From NCBI GenBank assembly GCA_900549645.1, contig URPD01000051.1, positions 1 to 13,767 of the forward strand: DNA of 13,767 nucleotides, in the 5' to 3' direction. The translations under genes and the position numbers were made by a program. Below, in pieces: positions 7,904 through 13,767 of the stretch. The notes under the pieces were generated by a model. It was given only the letters and a program-made list of their open reading frames with translations. It ran no database searches and had not been told where the DNA came from. The number at the start of each line of letters is the position of its first letter. The stretch's first letter is position 1. The DNA comes from an uncultured Eubacteriales bacterium (GTDB lineage Bacteria; Bacillota; Clostridia; Oscillospirales; Oscillospiraceae).

Positions 7904-8003
7904 GGCTTCGCCAAATAAAGCAGCGGAAAACCGCTGTGAAGAATTGCGCTCTTCACGCCCGAAGGGCATTTCACAAATCCCGTAGGGATTTATTTCGTTG
8001 AAA
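7904..8003. repeat. Cluster of short hairpins (REP-like) between the PLP enzyme gene and the tRNA operon
   Basis: Consecutive short inverted repeats: GGC-TTC-GCC (7904-7912), CAGCGG-AAAA-CCGCTG (7921-7936), GTGAAGA with TCTTCAC (7936-7956), GCCC-GAA-GGGC (7957-7967), AAATCCC-GTA-GGGATTT (7975-7991) and TTTC-GTT-GAAA (7993-8003). Several are joined by linkers reading ATTTC. A 7-bp tandem repeat AAGTATG (7891-7904) adjoins it. It has no coding sense. It resembles REP-like or MITE-like hairpin elements, but this is inference. Confidence 0.6.
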
Positions 8004-8041
8004 GAAGCCTCTTTTGTCTACCGGACAAAAGAGGCTTCTTT
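8001..8041 (-). terminator. Terminator of the tRNA operon
   Basis: A perfect 18-bp stem (8001-8018 with 8024-8041) and a 5-base loop immediately downstream of tRNA-Lys on the minus strand. U-rich bases are partly inside the stem. The plus strand has a similar structure, so read-through from the right is also stopped. Confidence 0.75.
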
Positions 8042-8043
8042 CT

Positions 8044-8119
8044 TGGTGCTCCAACGGGGATTCGAACCCCGGACACCCTGCTTAAAAGGCAGGTGCTCTA
8101 CCTACTGAGCTATTGGGGC
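8044..8119 (-). tRNA. tRNA-Lys (anticodon UUU), with a C3-A70 mismatch
   Basis: A 76-nt cloverleaf with encoded CCA. The anticodon loop is CTTTTAA, anticodon TTT; stem CCTGC/GCAGG, D stem GCTC/GAGC and T stem CGGGG/CCCCG are perfect. The acceptor arm is GCCCCAA against TTGGAGC: six pairs form, and C3 (8117) faces A70 (8050). Discriminator A73. Its 5' end lies three bases from the CCA end of tRNA-Gln. A sequencing error is possible. Confidence 0.93.
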
Positions 8120-8122
8120 GGC

Positions 8123-8196
8123 TGGCTGGGATGGCGGGACTCGAACCCACTATATCGGAGTCAAAGTCCGGTGTGTTACCATTACACTACATCCCA
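8123..8196 (-). tRNA. tRNA-Gln (anticodon UUG)
   Basis: A 74-nt cloverleaf with encoded CCA. Acceptor TGGGATG pairs with CATCCCA, discriminator G73, anticodon loop CTTTGAC (TTG). Only three bases separate it from the downstream tRNA-Lys, so the two must be cut from one precursor. Confidence 0.95.
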
Positions 8197-8207
8197 AGAT
8201 TTTTACT

Positions 8208-8238
8208 TTAAAGAGGCCGGCACAGCCGGCCTCTTTAA
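8208..8238 (-). terminator. Hairpin between tRNA-His and tRNA-Gln (processing stem or partial terminator)
   Basis: A perfect 14-bp stem, TTAAAGAGGCCGGC (8208-8221) with GCCGGCCTCTTTAA (8225-8238) around an ACA loop. On the minus strand it lies between tRNA-His and tRNA-Gln. It has no U run after the stem, so full termination would be unusual; it may set the Gln-Lys level or mark a cleavage site. Confidence 0.6.
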
Positions 8239-8240
8239 TA

Positions 8241-8317
8241 TGGGGTGGGATATGGGGCTCGAACCCACGACACCCGGAACCACAATCCGGTGCTCTGCCA
8301 ACTGAGCTAATCCCACC
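8241..8317 (-). tRNA. tRNA-His (anticodon GUG)
   Basis: A 77-nt cloverleaf with encoded CCA. The genome-encoded extra base G-1 (8317) faces C73, the hallmark His identity pair. Acceptor GTGGGAT/ATCCCAC, anticodon loop TTGTGGT (GTG) with stem CCGGA/TCCGG. Confidence 0.96.
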
Positions 8318-8359
8318 ATATTAAGTTATATATAAAATCCTTTCGGATGTTATATCAAA

Positions 8360-8436
8360 TGGCACGCCAAGAGGGATTCGAACCCCCGACCTACTGCTTA
8401 GAAGGCAGTTGCTCTATCCTGCTGAGCTATTGGCGC
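8360..8436 (-). tRNA. tRNA-Arg (anticodon UCU)
   Basis: A 77-nt cloverleaf with encoded CCA, anticodon loop CTTCTAA (TCT), stem ACTGC/GCAGT. Acceptor GCGCCAA pairs with TTGGCGT, so the first pair is a G1-U72 wobble. Discriminator G73. It reads AGA and AGG codons. Confidence 0.95.
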
Positions 8437-8451
8437 ATATTTCCGCTTTGA

Positions 8452-8525
8452 TGGAGCGGGCGATGGGAATCGAACCCACGTATCCAGCTTGGAAGGCTGG
8501 TGTTCTACCATTGAACTACACCCGC
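8452..8525 (-). tRNA. tRNA-Gly (anticodon UCC)
   Basis: A 74-nt cloverleaf with encoded CCA, anticodon loop CTTCCAA (TCC), stem CCAGC/GCTGG. Acceptor GCGGGTG pairs with CGCCCGC with one U-G wobble. Discriminator U73 is normal for Gly. It is the first gene of the operon, next to the promoter. Confidence 0.96.
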
Positions 8526-8551
8526 ATGGCCATTCCCTATTCAGCCAAGAG

Positions 8552-8581
8552 ATAATACCATATTTATATACCGGTTGTCAA
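8552..8581 (-). promoter_or_regulatory. Promoter of the tRNA operon
   Basis: On the minus strand a consensus TTGACA (8581-8576), 18 bp and TATTAT (8557-8552), just upstream of tRNA-Gly. The remaining 8582-8694 holds no gene that I can see. Confidence 0.75.
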
Positions 8582-8694
8582 TAACTTTTCGTTTTTTCCT
8601 TGGGATAATGCGGACAAAAATTTTCCGGCGGCGGTCAGTCGCGGAGTCGGTATACCACGACACCGCAAAATTTTCTTCCGTTCCGCCGTATTGA

Positions 8695-8724
8695 AAACGC
8701 AGCCGCAATGGCGCGGCTGCGTTT
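8695..8724 (-). terminator. Terminator of the Big_3 surface protein gene
   Basis: A 12-bp perfect stem (8695-8706 with 8713-8724) around a six-base loop, eight bases after the stop codon on the minus strand, followed by TTTT. Confidence 0.8.
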
Positions 8725-8732
8725 GAAACCCG

Positions 8733-10265
8733 TTATCTTCTGCGTCTGCCGCCGCCCTTGCCGCGGTTCATAACGTAGACATATGCGCCGAGCGCGGCCA
8801 GCGCGAGGATCGCGGCAATGATGCCGACGATGAGCAGGGCGTTGGACTTCTTTGCGACCGGCTGAGGCTCGCTGCTGGGCGTGGGCGACACGGTGGGCGT
8901 TGCGCTCGCTTCGGGGCTTGCCGACGCATCCTCGGTGACAGAGACCTTGAAGGTCGTCTCCTTGCCGCCGTATATGACCTTTATCTCGTACTCACCGGCC
9001 TTGGTGAAGCTGGTCGGGGTGCAGGTAAAGCCGGTGGTGATGTCCTTGGTCTCGGAGCTGGTTCTGACGGTGAGCTTCATGCCGGTGGTGTCCAGACTTT
9101 CGCCGACCTTGTAGGTCAGCTTCGTCGGCTGCACAGCGATGGTGATGCTCTGCACATCGTCGTTCGCCTTACTGACCTTGACGGTGAAGCTGGTGCTCTT
9201 GCCGCCGTAGGTGACGGTTATGGCCTGAGTGCCCTCCTTGCTGAGGGTGGTGGGGGTGCAGGTGAAGCCGGTGGTGACATCCTCGGTCTTGCCGCCGGCG
9301 TAGCTCACGCGAAGCTTCAGCCCGGTGGTATCGAGCGTGTCGCCGACGTTGTATTCAAGCTTGGTGGGCTTGGAGATGATGCTCATGTTCTCGATCTTCT
9401 TTTCATCTTCCTTGACCGTTACGGGGAAGGTGCACTCCTTGCCCTTATAGTCGACGGTGATGTTGATCGTGCCCGCGTCGGTAAGCTCAGTCGGGTACAG
9501 TCCGAAGCCTGCGTCGATGTCCTCGGTGCGGCCGTTGGTGTATACGACGTGCAGCTTCATGCCCGTCGCGTCGAGCCAGTCGCCGACGGTGTACTCGGTG
9601 CGCTTCGGCAGGGTGCTGACGCTGATGTAAGACACGGCGGCCTCCTCAACTGTCACGGCGACGGTCGCGGAAATGAAGGTGGAGGTGCTGCCTTTATTGG
9701 TGTTGGTCACTTCGCAGTAATAATATGTGGTGCCGGTGGCGGAGGTGCTGGGCTTGTAGATCGAGGAGGTCTCGTCCTTTATGAGGGTGCCGTCGTGATT
9801 GCTGTTGTAGTTATTGTAGTACCACTGATAGCTCAGTGTGCCGTAGTCGGCGACAGTGGCGCGCAGGTCTATCTGCACCTGATCGCCCTCGTAGCAGCGG
9901 ATGTTGTCCGGCATACTGACGGTCGGGTTCGCGGCCACGATGGTCAGGGAGCACACGGTCGTCGCGCCGGAGGAGATGCCGTCGTTGGAGAAGGTGAGCG
10001 TAAAGCTGTAATCCCCGGCGTACATGGGGGTGCCGCGCAGATAGTGGTGATACACGCCGTCCCGAATCTCCGTTTCGATGACGCAGCCGTTCGGGATGGA
10101 ACCGTCCGTGCAGGCGACGGAGGAATACTCGTTCTGCTTGATTATCATGTCAAGCCGTTCTCCGGCAACAGCGGAGTTGAGGGACATATAATCAGCCGAT
10201 GCAGCCGGCATAATGCCGAGCAGCAGGACGAAAATCATAAGAAAAGAGAATAAACGTTTTTTCAT
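8733..10265 (-). CDS. Membrane-anchored surface protein with three Big_3 Ig-like domains
   Basis: A 510-residue secreted protein of unknown binding partner. Signal peptide: residues 1-24, MKKRLFSFLMIFVLLLGIMP then AASA, with likely cleavage before D25. Residues about 27-110 are an uncertain beta domain and about 114-208 an Ig-like domain (W148 in SYQWYY, C184 in YYYCEVTN). Three Big_3 (PF07523-like) repeats follow at about 211-285, 293-365 and 372-444, each with the pattern YxVGDxLDTTGMKL...GFTCTPT...YGGK...F.V.V. A Ser/Pro/Thr linker (445-472) precedes a single C-terminal helix (about 475-498) and a cytoplasmic-like RGKGGGRRRR tail, so anchoring is by membrane, not sortase. ATG at 10265 follows GAAAGGA. 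Big_3 proteins are often surface or carbohydrate-related; the role here is not shown. It diverges from a GH13 gene. Confidence 0.9.
   Translation of the reverse strand: MKKRLFSFLMIFVLLLGIMPAASADYMSLNSAVAGERLDMIIKQNEYSSVACTDGSIPNGCVIETEIRDGVYHHYLRGTPMYAGDYSFTLTFSNDGISSGATTVCSLTIVAANPTVSMPDNIRCYEGDQVQIDLRATVADYGTLSYQWYYNNYNSNHDGTLIKDETSSIYKPSTSATGTTYYYCEVTNTNKGSTSTFISATVAVTVEEAAVSYISVSTLPKRTEYTVGDWLDATGMKLHVVYTNGRTEDIDAGFGLYPTELTDAGTINITVDYKGKECTFPVTVKEDEKKIENMSIISKPTKLEYNVGDTLDTTGLKLRVSYAGGKTEDVTTGFTCTPTTLSKEGTQAITVTYGGKSTSFTVKVSKANDDVQSITIAVQPTKLTYKVGESLDTTGMKLTVRTSSETKDITTGFTCTPTSFTKAGEYEIKVIYGGKETTFKVSVTEDASASPEASATPTVSPTPSSEPQPVAKKSNALLIVGIIAAILALAALGAYVYVMNRGKGGGRRRR
8934..9635 (-). repeat. 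Three tandem Big_3-domain coding repeats
   Basis: Repeats are about 79-80 codons apart (about 9635-9411, 9389-9171 and 9152-8934). The second and third are closest: the 30-bp stretches at 9253-9282 and 9016-9045 match at 27 of 30 bases, suggesting a fairly recent internal duplication. Confidence 0.8.
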
Positions 10266-10305
10266 GGAAAAAGCATATCCTTTCAAACACACTTATACAA
10301 CTTAT

Positions 10306-10334
10306 ATTATAACGTTTTCTACGCACAAAGTCAA
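10306..10334 (-). promoter_or_regulatory. Sigma-A promoter of the Big_3 surface protein gene
   Basis: On the minus strand TTGACT (10334-10329), 17 bp and a consensus TATAAT (10311-10306), a strong match about 40 bases before the start codon. Confidence 0.8.
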
Positions 10335-10393
10335 TATATGCGCGCAGTGTCGGGCGGGTACGCCGCAATTGACCGGAAAAAATAAGAAAAATG

Positions 10394-10422
10394 TTGAGCG
10401 CTATGCAAAAACGTGGTAAAAT
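10394..10422 (+). promoter_or_regulatory. Sigma-A promoter of the GH13 glucosidase gene
   Basis: TTGAGC (10394-10399), 17 bp and TAAAAT (10417-10422), 25 bases before ATG. No clear cre catabolite-repression site was seen near it. Confidence 0.6.
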
Positions 10423-10447
10423 ACCAGCATAAAAGGGAGGTGCTGTA

Positions 10448-12127
10448 ATGGCATCAAAGCAGTGGCATAAGGAAATGGCGGTGTACCAGATCTGGACACG
10501 CAGCTTCTGCGACGGCAACGGCGATGGTATCGGCGACCTGTGGGGCGTGCTGTCAAAGCTGAATTACATCAAGAGCCTCGGCGTGGACGCGATATGGTTC
10601 TCGCCGATATACCCGTCCCCGAACGCGGACTTCGGCTACGATATTTCCGACTATATGGACATAAACCCGGAGTACGGCGACCTCGGCGTATTCCGTCAGG
10701 TGCTTGACGGCGCGCATGAGCGCGGTATGCGCGTGTTCATGGATCTCGTCGTCAACCATACCAGCGACGAGCACAAATGGTTCATCGAGAGCCGCAAGAG
10801 CAAGGATAACCCCTATCACGACTATTATATATGGCGTCCGGGCAAGACCGTGCGCGGCAAACGCCGTCCGCCGAACAACTGGACGAGCATGTTTGAGGGC
10901 GGCGCGTGGGAATACGACGAGGGGCTGGACGAATACTATCTGCACGTGTTCGCCAAAAAGCAGCCCGACCTCAACATGGATAACCCGAAGGTGCGCGAGG
11001 AGGTCAAGCGTATCATGCAGTTCTGGCTGGACATGGGCGTGGACGGCTTCCGCGAGGACGTCATCACGTTTATTTCCAAAACCGAGGGACTGCCGGACTC
11101 CCACCCGTGGCTTCCCGCGGCCAACGGCTATAAATACTACTCAAACGGCCCGCGGGTGCATGAATATCTCATGGAGTTCAAGCGCGACGTGCTCGACTGC
11201 TACGACTGCTTCACCGTCGGCGAAAGCCCGCTGACCACGGCGGACATCGCCCTCCGGTATGTCACCGAGGGGCCGGATCAGGTGCTCGACGAGATGATCG
11301 CCTTCTCGCACATGGAGGCGGACTGCTTTATGATAGACATGGTGCAGCTGCCCTTCAACCTCGTCAAGATGAAGCGCGCCTTCAGCGACTGGCAGTATAA
11401 GCTGGCCGGGCGCGGCTGGAACGCGCTGTATATCGAAAACCACGATCACCCGCGCATAATCAGCCGCTACGGCAACGAGGCCTACCGCAACGAGAGCGGC
11501 AAGATGCTGGCCGCGATGTATATGCTCCAGCGCGGCACGCCGTTCATCTATCAGGGGCAGGAGATCGGCATGCTGAACCTGCGCCTGCCAGACGTGAACA
11601 TGTACGAGGACGTTATGACCCATAACGCCGTGCGCATCGCGTCCAAGATCATGCCGAAGAAAAAGGTGCTGGAGATGGTGCAGCGCTCCTGCCGCGACAG
11701 CGCTCGCTCGCCCATGCAGTGGTCTGACGGCGAGAACGCGGGCTTCTCCACCGGCAAGCCGTGGTTCTACGTCAACGATAATTATACCGAGATAAACGTC
11801 GCCTCACAGGAGGACGATCCGGACTCGCTGCTGAACTTCTACCGCAAGCTGCTGAAGTTCCGCAAGGAAAACCCCATCGCCATCTACGGCGACTATCAGG
11901 AGCTGCTGCCCAACGACAAGAATCTCTATGTCTATCTGCGCAGCTATGAGGACAAAAAGCTGCTGGTCATATGCTCGTTCACGCGGGACGCGGTGCGCTT
12001 CGACGCGCCCGAAAGCCTGAAGATCAGCAAGGCCACGCTTGTGCTGAACAATTATGAGCATAATTTCGTCATATCCGAGGGCTTTACGACCAGACCCTAT
12101 GAAATGAGAGTGTATCTGTTTGCGTGA
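10448..12127 (+). CDS. GH13 alpha-glucosidase, oligo-1,6-glucosidase type
   Basis: A 559-residue cytoplasmic enzyme that likely removes glucose from the non-reducing end of isomalto- or malto-oligosaccharides. The four GH13 regions are seen: MDLVVNHTSDEH (D99, N103, H104), GVDGFREDVI (nucleophile D204), FTVGES (acid/base E259) and YIENHDHPRI (D333). The Ca-binding loop DGNGDGIGD is at 22-30. V205 right after the nucleophile is the residue associated with alpha-1,6 preference in this family (Thr in alpha-1,4 enzymes), so isomaltose-type substrates are favoured by inference; trehalose-6-phosphate hydrolase or dextran glucosidase remain possible. GGGAGGTG sits five bases before ATG. No transporter or PTS gene adjoins it. 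The end overlaps ispE by eight bases. Confidence 0.92.
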   Translation: MASKQWHKEMAVYQIWTRSFCDGNGDGIGDLWGVLSKLNYIKSLGVDAIWFSPIYPSPNADFGYDISDYMDINPEYGDLGVFRQVLDGAHERGMRVFMDLVVNHTSDEHKWFIESRKSKDNPYHDYYIWRPGKTVRGKRRPPNNWTSMFEGGAWEYDEGLDEYYLHVFAKKQPDLNMDNPKVREEVKRIMQFWLDMGVDGFREDVITFISKTEGLPDSHPWLPAANGYKYYSNGPRVHEYLMEFKRDVLDCYDCFTVGESPLTTADIALRYVTEGPDQVLDEMIAFSHMEADCFMIDMVQLPFNLVKMKRAFSDWQYKLAGRGWNALYIENHDHPRIISRYGNEAYRNESGKMLAAMYMLQRGTPFIYQGQEIGMLNLRLPDVNMYEDVMTHNAVRIASKIMPKKKVLEMVQRSCRDSARSPMQWSDGENAGFSTGKPWFYVNDNYTEINVASQEDDPDSLLNFYRKLLKFRKENPIAIYGDYQELLPNDKNLYVYLRSYEDKKLLVICSFTRDAVRFDAPESLKISKATLVLNNYEHNFVISEGFTTRPYEMRVYLFA

Positions 12128-12992
12128 AGATATAATTGAAAAGGCCTATGCAAAAATAAATATCTCGCTGGACGTCACCGCGCGGCGGGACGACGGGTAT
12201 CACGACATGGCGATGGTGATGCAGACCGTCTCCCTGTGCGACGATGTGCGCCTCGGCTTCACCGACGGCAGCCGCATCTTTGCCCGGACGAATCTTCCGT
12301 TCATCCCCGGCGACGAGCGGAACCTCGCGGTCAGGGCGGCAAAGAAATTTTTCGAAGCCGCGGGCGAGCCGGAGCGCGGCCTGTGCATCCGCATTGATAA
12401 GCGCATCCCGGTCGGCGCGGGCATGGCCGGCGGCTCGACGGATGCCGCGGCGGTACTGCGCGGGCTGAACCGCGCGTTCGGGAACCGGTTCAGCGTCGAA
12501 CGGCTTGAAGAACTCGGCGCGGAAGTCGGGTCGGACGTCGCGTTCTGCGTCCGCGGCGGCACGATGCTTGCGCGCGGGCGCGGCGAACTGCTCACCCCGC
12601 TGTCACCGCTGCCGGACTGCGTTTTCATCATCTGCAAGCCGCAATTTTCGATATCCACGCCGGAGCTGTTCCGCAAGCTCGATCAGGTCAGCCTGCGCCG
12701 CCATCCCGACACGGCGGGCATCGTTTCCGCGCTGGAGCGGGCGAATCTGGGCGAAGTCTGCCGCAGGATGTATAACGTTTTCGAGGACGTGAACGACCGC
12801 CGAATGAGGACGGTCATGGCGATAAAGGCCGTGCTTATCGACCATGGCGCGCTCGGCGCGGTTATGACCGGCACCGGCTCCGCCGTTTTCGGCATCTTTA
12901 CCGATAAGGCCGCCGCCGAGGCCGCGCGCGACGAGCTGAAGAAGGATTACGGCTTCTGCTGTCTCGCGGTCGGGGTCAGGGCGCTGGCCTGA
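12120..12992 (+). CDS. ispE: 4-diphosphocytidyl-2-C-methyl-D-erythritol kinase
   Basis: A 290-residue cytoplasmic GHMP kinase of the non-mevalonate (MEP) isoprenoid pathway. It phosphorylates CDP-methylerythritol at the 2-hydroxyl using ATP. Visible motifs: AYAKINISLDV (K12, active site), DGYHDMAMVMQTVSL, the ATP loop PVGAGMAGGSTDAA (97-110), GSDVAFCVRGGT with active-site D139, and a C-terminal GTGSAVFGIF. Length is typical. The likely start is TTG at 12120, because an in-frame stop lies at 12105-12107 and no in-frame ATG precedes the AYAKIN motif. It overlaps the GH13 gene by eight bases and has only a weak ribosome binding site, so it is probably translated by coupling. Its transcripts would run toward spoIIR and meet the hairpin at 13025-13075. 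Confidence 0.95.
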   Translation: MREDIIEKAYAKINISLDVTARRDDGYHDMAMVMQTVSLCDDVRLGFTDGSRIFARTNLPFIPGDERNLAVRAAKKFFEAAGEPERGLCIRIDKRIPVGAGMAGGSTDAAAVLRGLNRAFGNRFSVERLEELGAEVGSDVAFCVRGGTMLARGRGELLTPLSPLPDCVFIICKPQFSISTPELFRKLDQVSLRRHPDTAGIVSALERANLGEVCRRMYNVFEDVNDRRMRTVMAIKAVLIDHGALGAVMTGTGSAVFGIFTDKAAAEAARDELKKDYGFCCLAVGVRALA

Positions 12993-13013
12993 GCGGATTT
13001 TGCGCGAGCCGTT

Positions 13014-13043
13014 GTATAAAAATCAAAACAGCCGCCGATACTG
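13014..13043 (+). promoter_or_regulatory. Candidate sigma-F (forespore) promoter of spoIIR
   Basis: GTATA (13014-13018), 15 bp and GCCGATACTG (13034-13043) fit the Bacillus sigma-F pattern GYWTA, 15 bp, GGNRANANTW, with mismatches at position 2 and the last base of the -10. spoIIR is a classic sigma-F gene in Bacillus. The -10 lies in the left arm of the hairpin at 13025-13075, so the transcript would start in the loop, near 13050. Confidence 0.6.
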
Positions 13044-13075
13044 TGTACAACGATACATAGTGAGGCGGTTGTTTT
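13025..13075 (+). terminator. Extended hairpin: ispE terminator-like structure overlapping the spoIIR ribosome binding site
   Basis: Outer stem: 13025-13036 (AAAACAGCCGCC) pairs with 13064-13075 (GGCGGTTGTTTT), 12 bp with one G-U. Inner stem: 13040-13047 with 13054-13061, 8 bp with one G-U, closing loop CAACGA; a small internal loop (GAT/GA) lies between. The A-rich left side, GC core and TTGTTTT right side look like an intrinsic terminator for ispE. The right arm contains the probable spoIIR Shine-Dalgarno GAGG (13062-13065) and ends at the base before ATG. Confidence 0.75.
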
Positions 13076-13681
13076 ATGCGTAATTATAATAAGGAAAGAA
13101 GTCTGCGGATCTGGGAGCTGGCGGCGCTGCTGGCGCTGAGTATCAGCCTGTGCGCGGGCGCGTGGGCGGAGGCGCGGCAAAGCTCAATAAGCTCGCGGCT
13201 GATACGTCTGCACGTCATCGCGGCGTCCGACGAGACGCAGGAGCAGGAAATAAAGCTCCGCGTGCGCGACGCCGTGCTGGAGTATCTGGCTCCGCGGCTC
13301 GACGGCGCGGCGGACGCGGAAGCCGCGCGCGAGCTTATCGCGGCGAATACCGACGGCATTGCAAAGGCCGCCGAATCCGCCGCCGAGGGGCGGACGGTAC
13401 GAGTCACACTTGGCCGCGAGAGATATCCGACGCGGCGCTATGACGGCTTCGCGCTCCCGGCGGGGGAATACGAGTCCCTGCGCGTGATACTCGGCGAGGG
13501 AGAGGGGCACAACTGGTGGTGCGTGGCCTTCCCGCCACTGTGCACCGGCGCCGTGACGGAAGAGGAACTGCGCGCGGCGATGGAGACGGAGGATTACGGC
13601 ATAATCAGCGAGCAGGACGGATACCTGCTGAAATTCAAGATCATAGAGCTGTGGGAGAGCCTGAAAGCCCGCCTGCAATAG
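13076..13681 (+). CDS. spoIIR: Stage II sporulation protein R
   Basis: A 201-residue secreted signalling protein. In Bacillus it is made in the forespore under sigma-F, crosses into the intermembrane space and activates the protease SpoIIGA, which processes pro-sigma-E in the mother cell. The family hallmarks are plain: IRLHVIAASDETQEQEIKLRVRDAVL near residues 43-68, RYPTRRYDGFALPAGEYESLRV, and GHNWWCVAFPPLC (142-155 region). A basic N-terminus and a hydrophobic segment (residues about 11-31, IWELAALLALSISLCAGAWA) form a signal or anchor. ATG at 13076 is preceded by a weak GAGG at 13062-13065. Its presence is strong evidence that the host forms endospores. It has its own candidate sigma-F promoter and is followed by a strong terminator. 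Confidence 0.95.
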   Translation: MRNYNKERSLRIWELAALLALSISLCAGAWAEARQSSISSRLIRLHVIAASDETQEQEIKLRVRDAVLEYLAPRLDGAADAEAARELIAANTDGIAKAAESAAEGRTVRVTLGRERYPTRRYDGFALPAGEYESLRVILGEGEGHNWWCVAFPPLCTGAVTEEELRAAMETEDYGIISEQDGYLLKFKIIELWESLKARLQ

Positions 13682-13712
13682 AATAACCCCGACCATATGG
13701 TCGGGGTTATTC
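13681..13712. terminator. Perfect 32-bp palindromic terminator after spoIIR
   Basis: GAATAACCCCGACCAT and its exact reverse complement (13681-13712) form a very stable hairpin whose first base is the last base of the spoIIR stop. The two-fold symmetry makes it work for both strands. I see no identifiable gene in 13713-13767. Confidence 0.75.
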
Positions 13713-13767
13713 TCAGTCTGTCAAAAAACATGTGCAGCAGGGCACAGATAAGAGAGCAGCGGGGGAG

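Noticed and set aside
7873..7974. In-frame N-terminal extension of the PLP enzyme to 7974
   Set aside because: It is translated from the hairpin array, has no ribosome binding site, and the ATG at 7872 has a good one.
6616..8001. A 461-codon open frame on the plus strand
   Set aside because: It runs opposite the XRE and PLP enzyme genes and through a terminator and the hairpin array; both minus-strand proteins have clear motifs.
8093..8305. A 70-codon open frame inside the tRNA cluster
   Set aside because: It crosses three tRNA genes and cannot be a real protein gene.
8697..8724. CRISPR, attachment site or insertion sequence end
   Set aside because: The inverted repeat is a terminator stem at the end of the surface protein gene; no spaced repeats, transposase or integrase were found anywhere in the window.
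13713..13767. End of a convergent minus-strand gene at the right edge
   Set aside because: The two-way terminator makes this plausible, and one frame ends in TGA just before the palindrome, but about 17 codons show no recognisable family.

Overview
The window looks like a chromosomal segment of an endospore-forming, GC-rich member of the Clostridia, perhaps from the Oscillospirales or a related gut lineage. Three things suggest this. It carries a clear spoIIR gene. It has a sporulation-type gamma-D-glutamyl-diamino acid peptidase with a candidate sigma-E promoter. Its Gram-positive features include PlsY, strong AAGGAGG-type ribosome binding sites, lipoproteins and a Big_3 surface protein. The family-level placement is inference only. 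I see no phage, insertion sequence, CRISPR array or defence locus.

Layout, left to right. At 1-197 (minus) is the start of a TctC-like lipoprotein, running off the left edge. It diverges from a peptidoglycan-binding/LysM/M14 peptidase gene (399-1670, +), followed by plsY (1758-2378, +). plsY converges on asnS (2444-3838, minus) across a two-way terminator. The asnS upstream region is shared with a divergent operon: an MscS-type channel (4058-4939) overlapping a membrane-anchored protein of unknown function (4936-5838), then a separate lipoprotein (5908-6612). A second two-way terminator separates these from a minus-strand pair, a D-cysteine desulfhydrase-like PLP enzyme (6916-7872) and a small XRE regulator (6664-6912). 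Beyond them lie a row of short hairpins (7904-8003) and a five-gene tRNA operon on the minus strand (Gly-Arg-His-Gln-Lys, 8044-8525). Next is a membrane-anchored surface protein with three Big_3 Ig-like repeats (8733-10265, minus). Divergent from it are a GH13 alpha-glucosidase (10448-12127, +) and ispE (12120-12992, +), which overlap by 8 bases. Last come spoIIR (13076-13681, +) and a strong palindromic terminator.

Most genes are housekeeping: phospholipid synthesis, Asn-tRNA charging, tRNAs, isoprenoid synthesis, osmotic protection and oligosaccharide use. The most interesting signals are regulatory. The spoIIR upstream region holds a sigma-F-like promoter whose -10 element lies inside one arm of a long hairpin. 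The other arm of that hairpin covers the spoIIR ribosome binding site and ends at the base before ATG. Read-through RNA from ispE could fold it, while the sporulation transcript, which would start in the loop, could not. Other signals are the sigma-E-like promoter of the M14 peptidase, a C3-A70 acceptor-stem mismatch in the tRNA-Lys gene, the hairpin array next to the tRNAs, and the structured leader of asnS.
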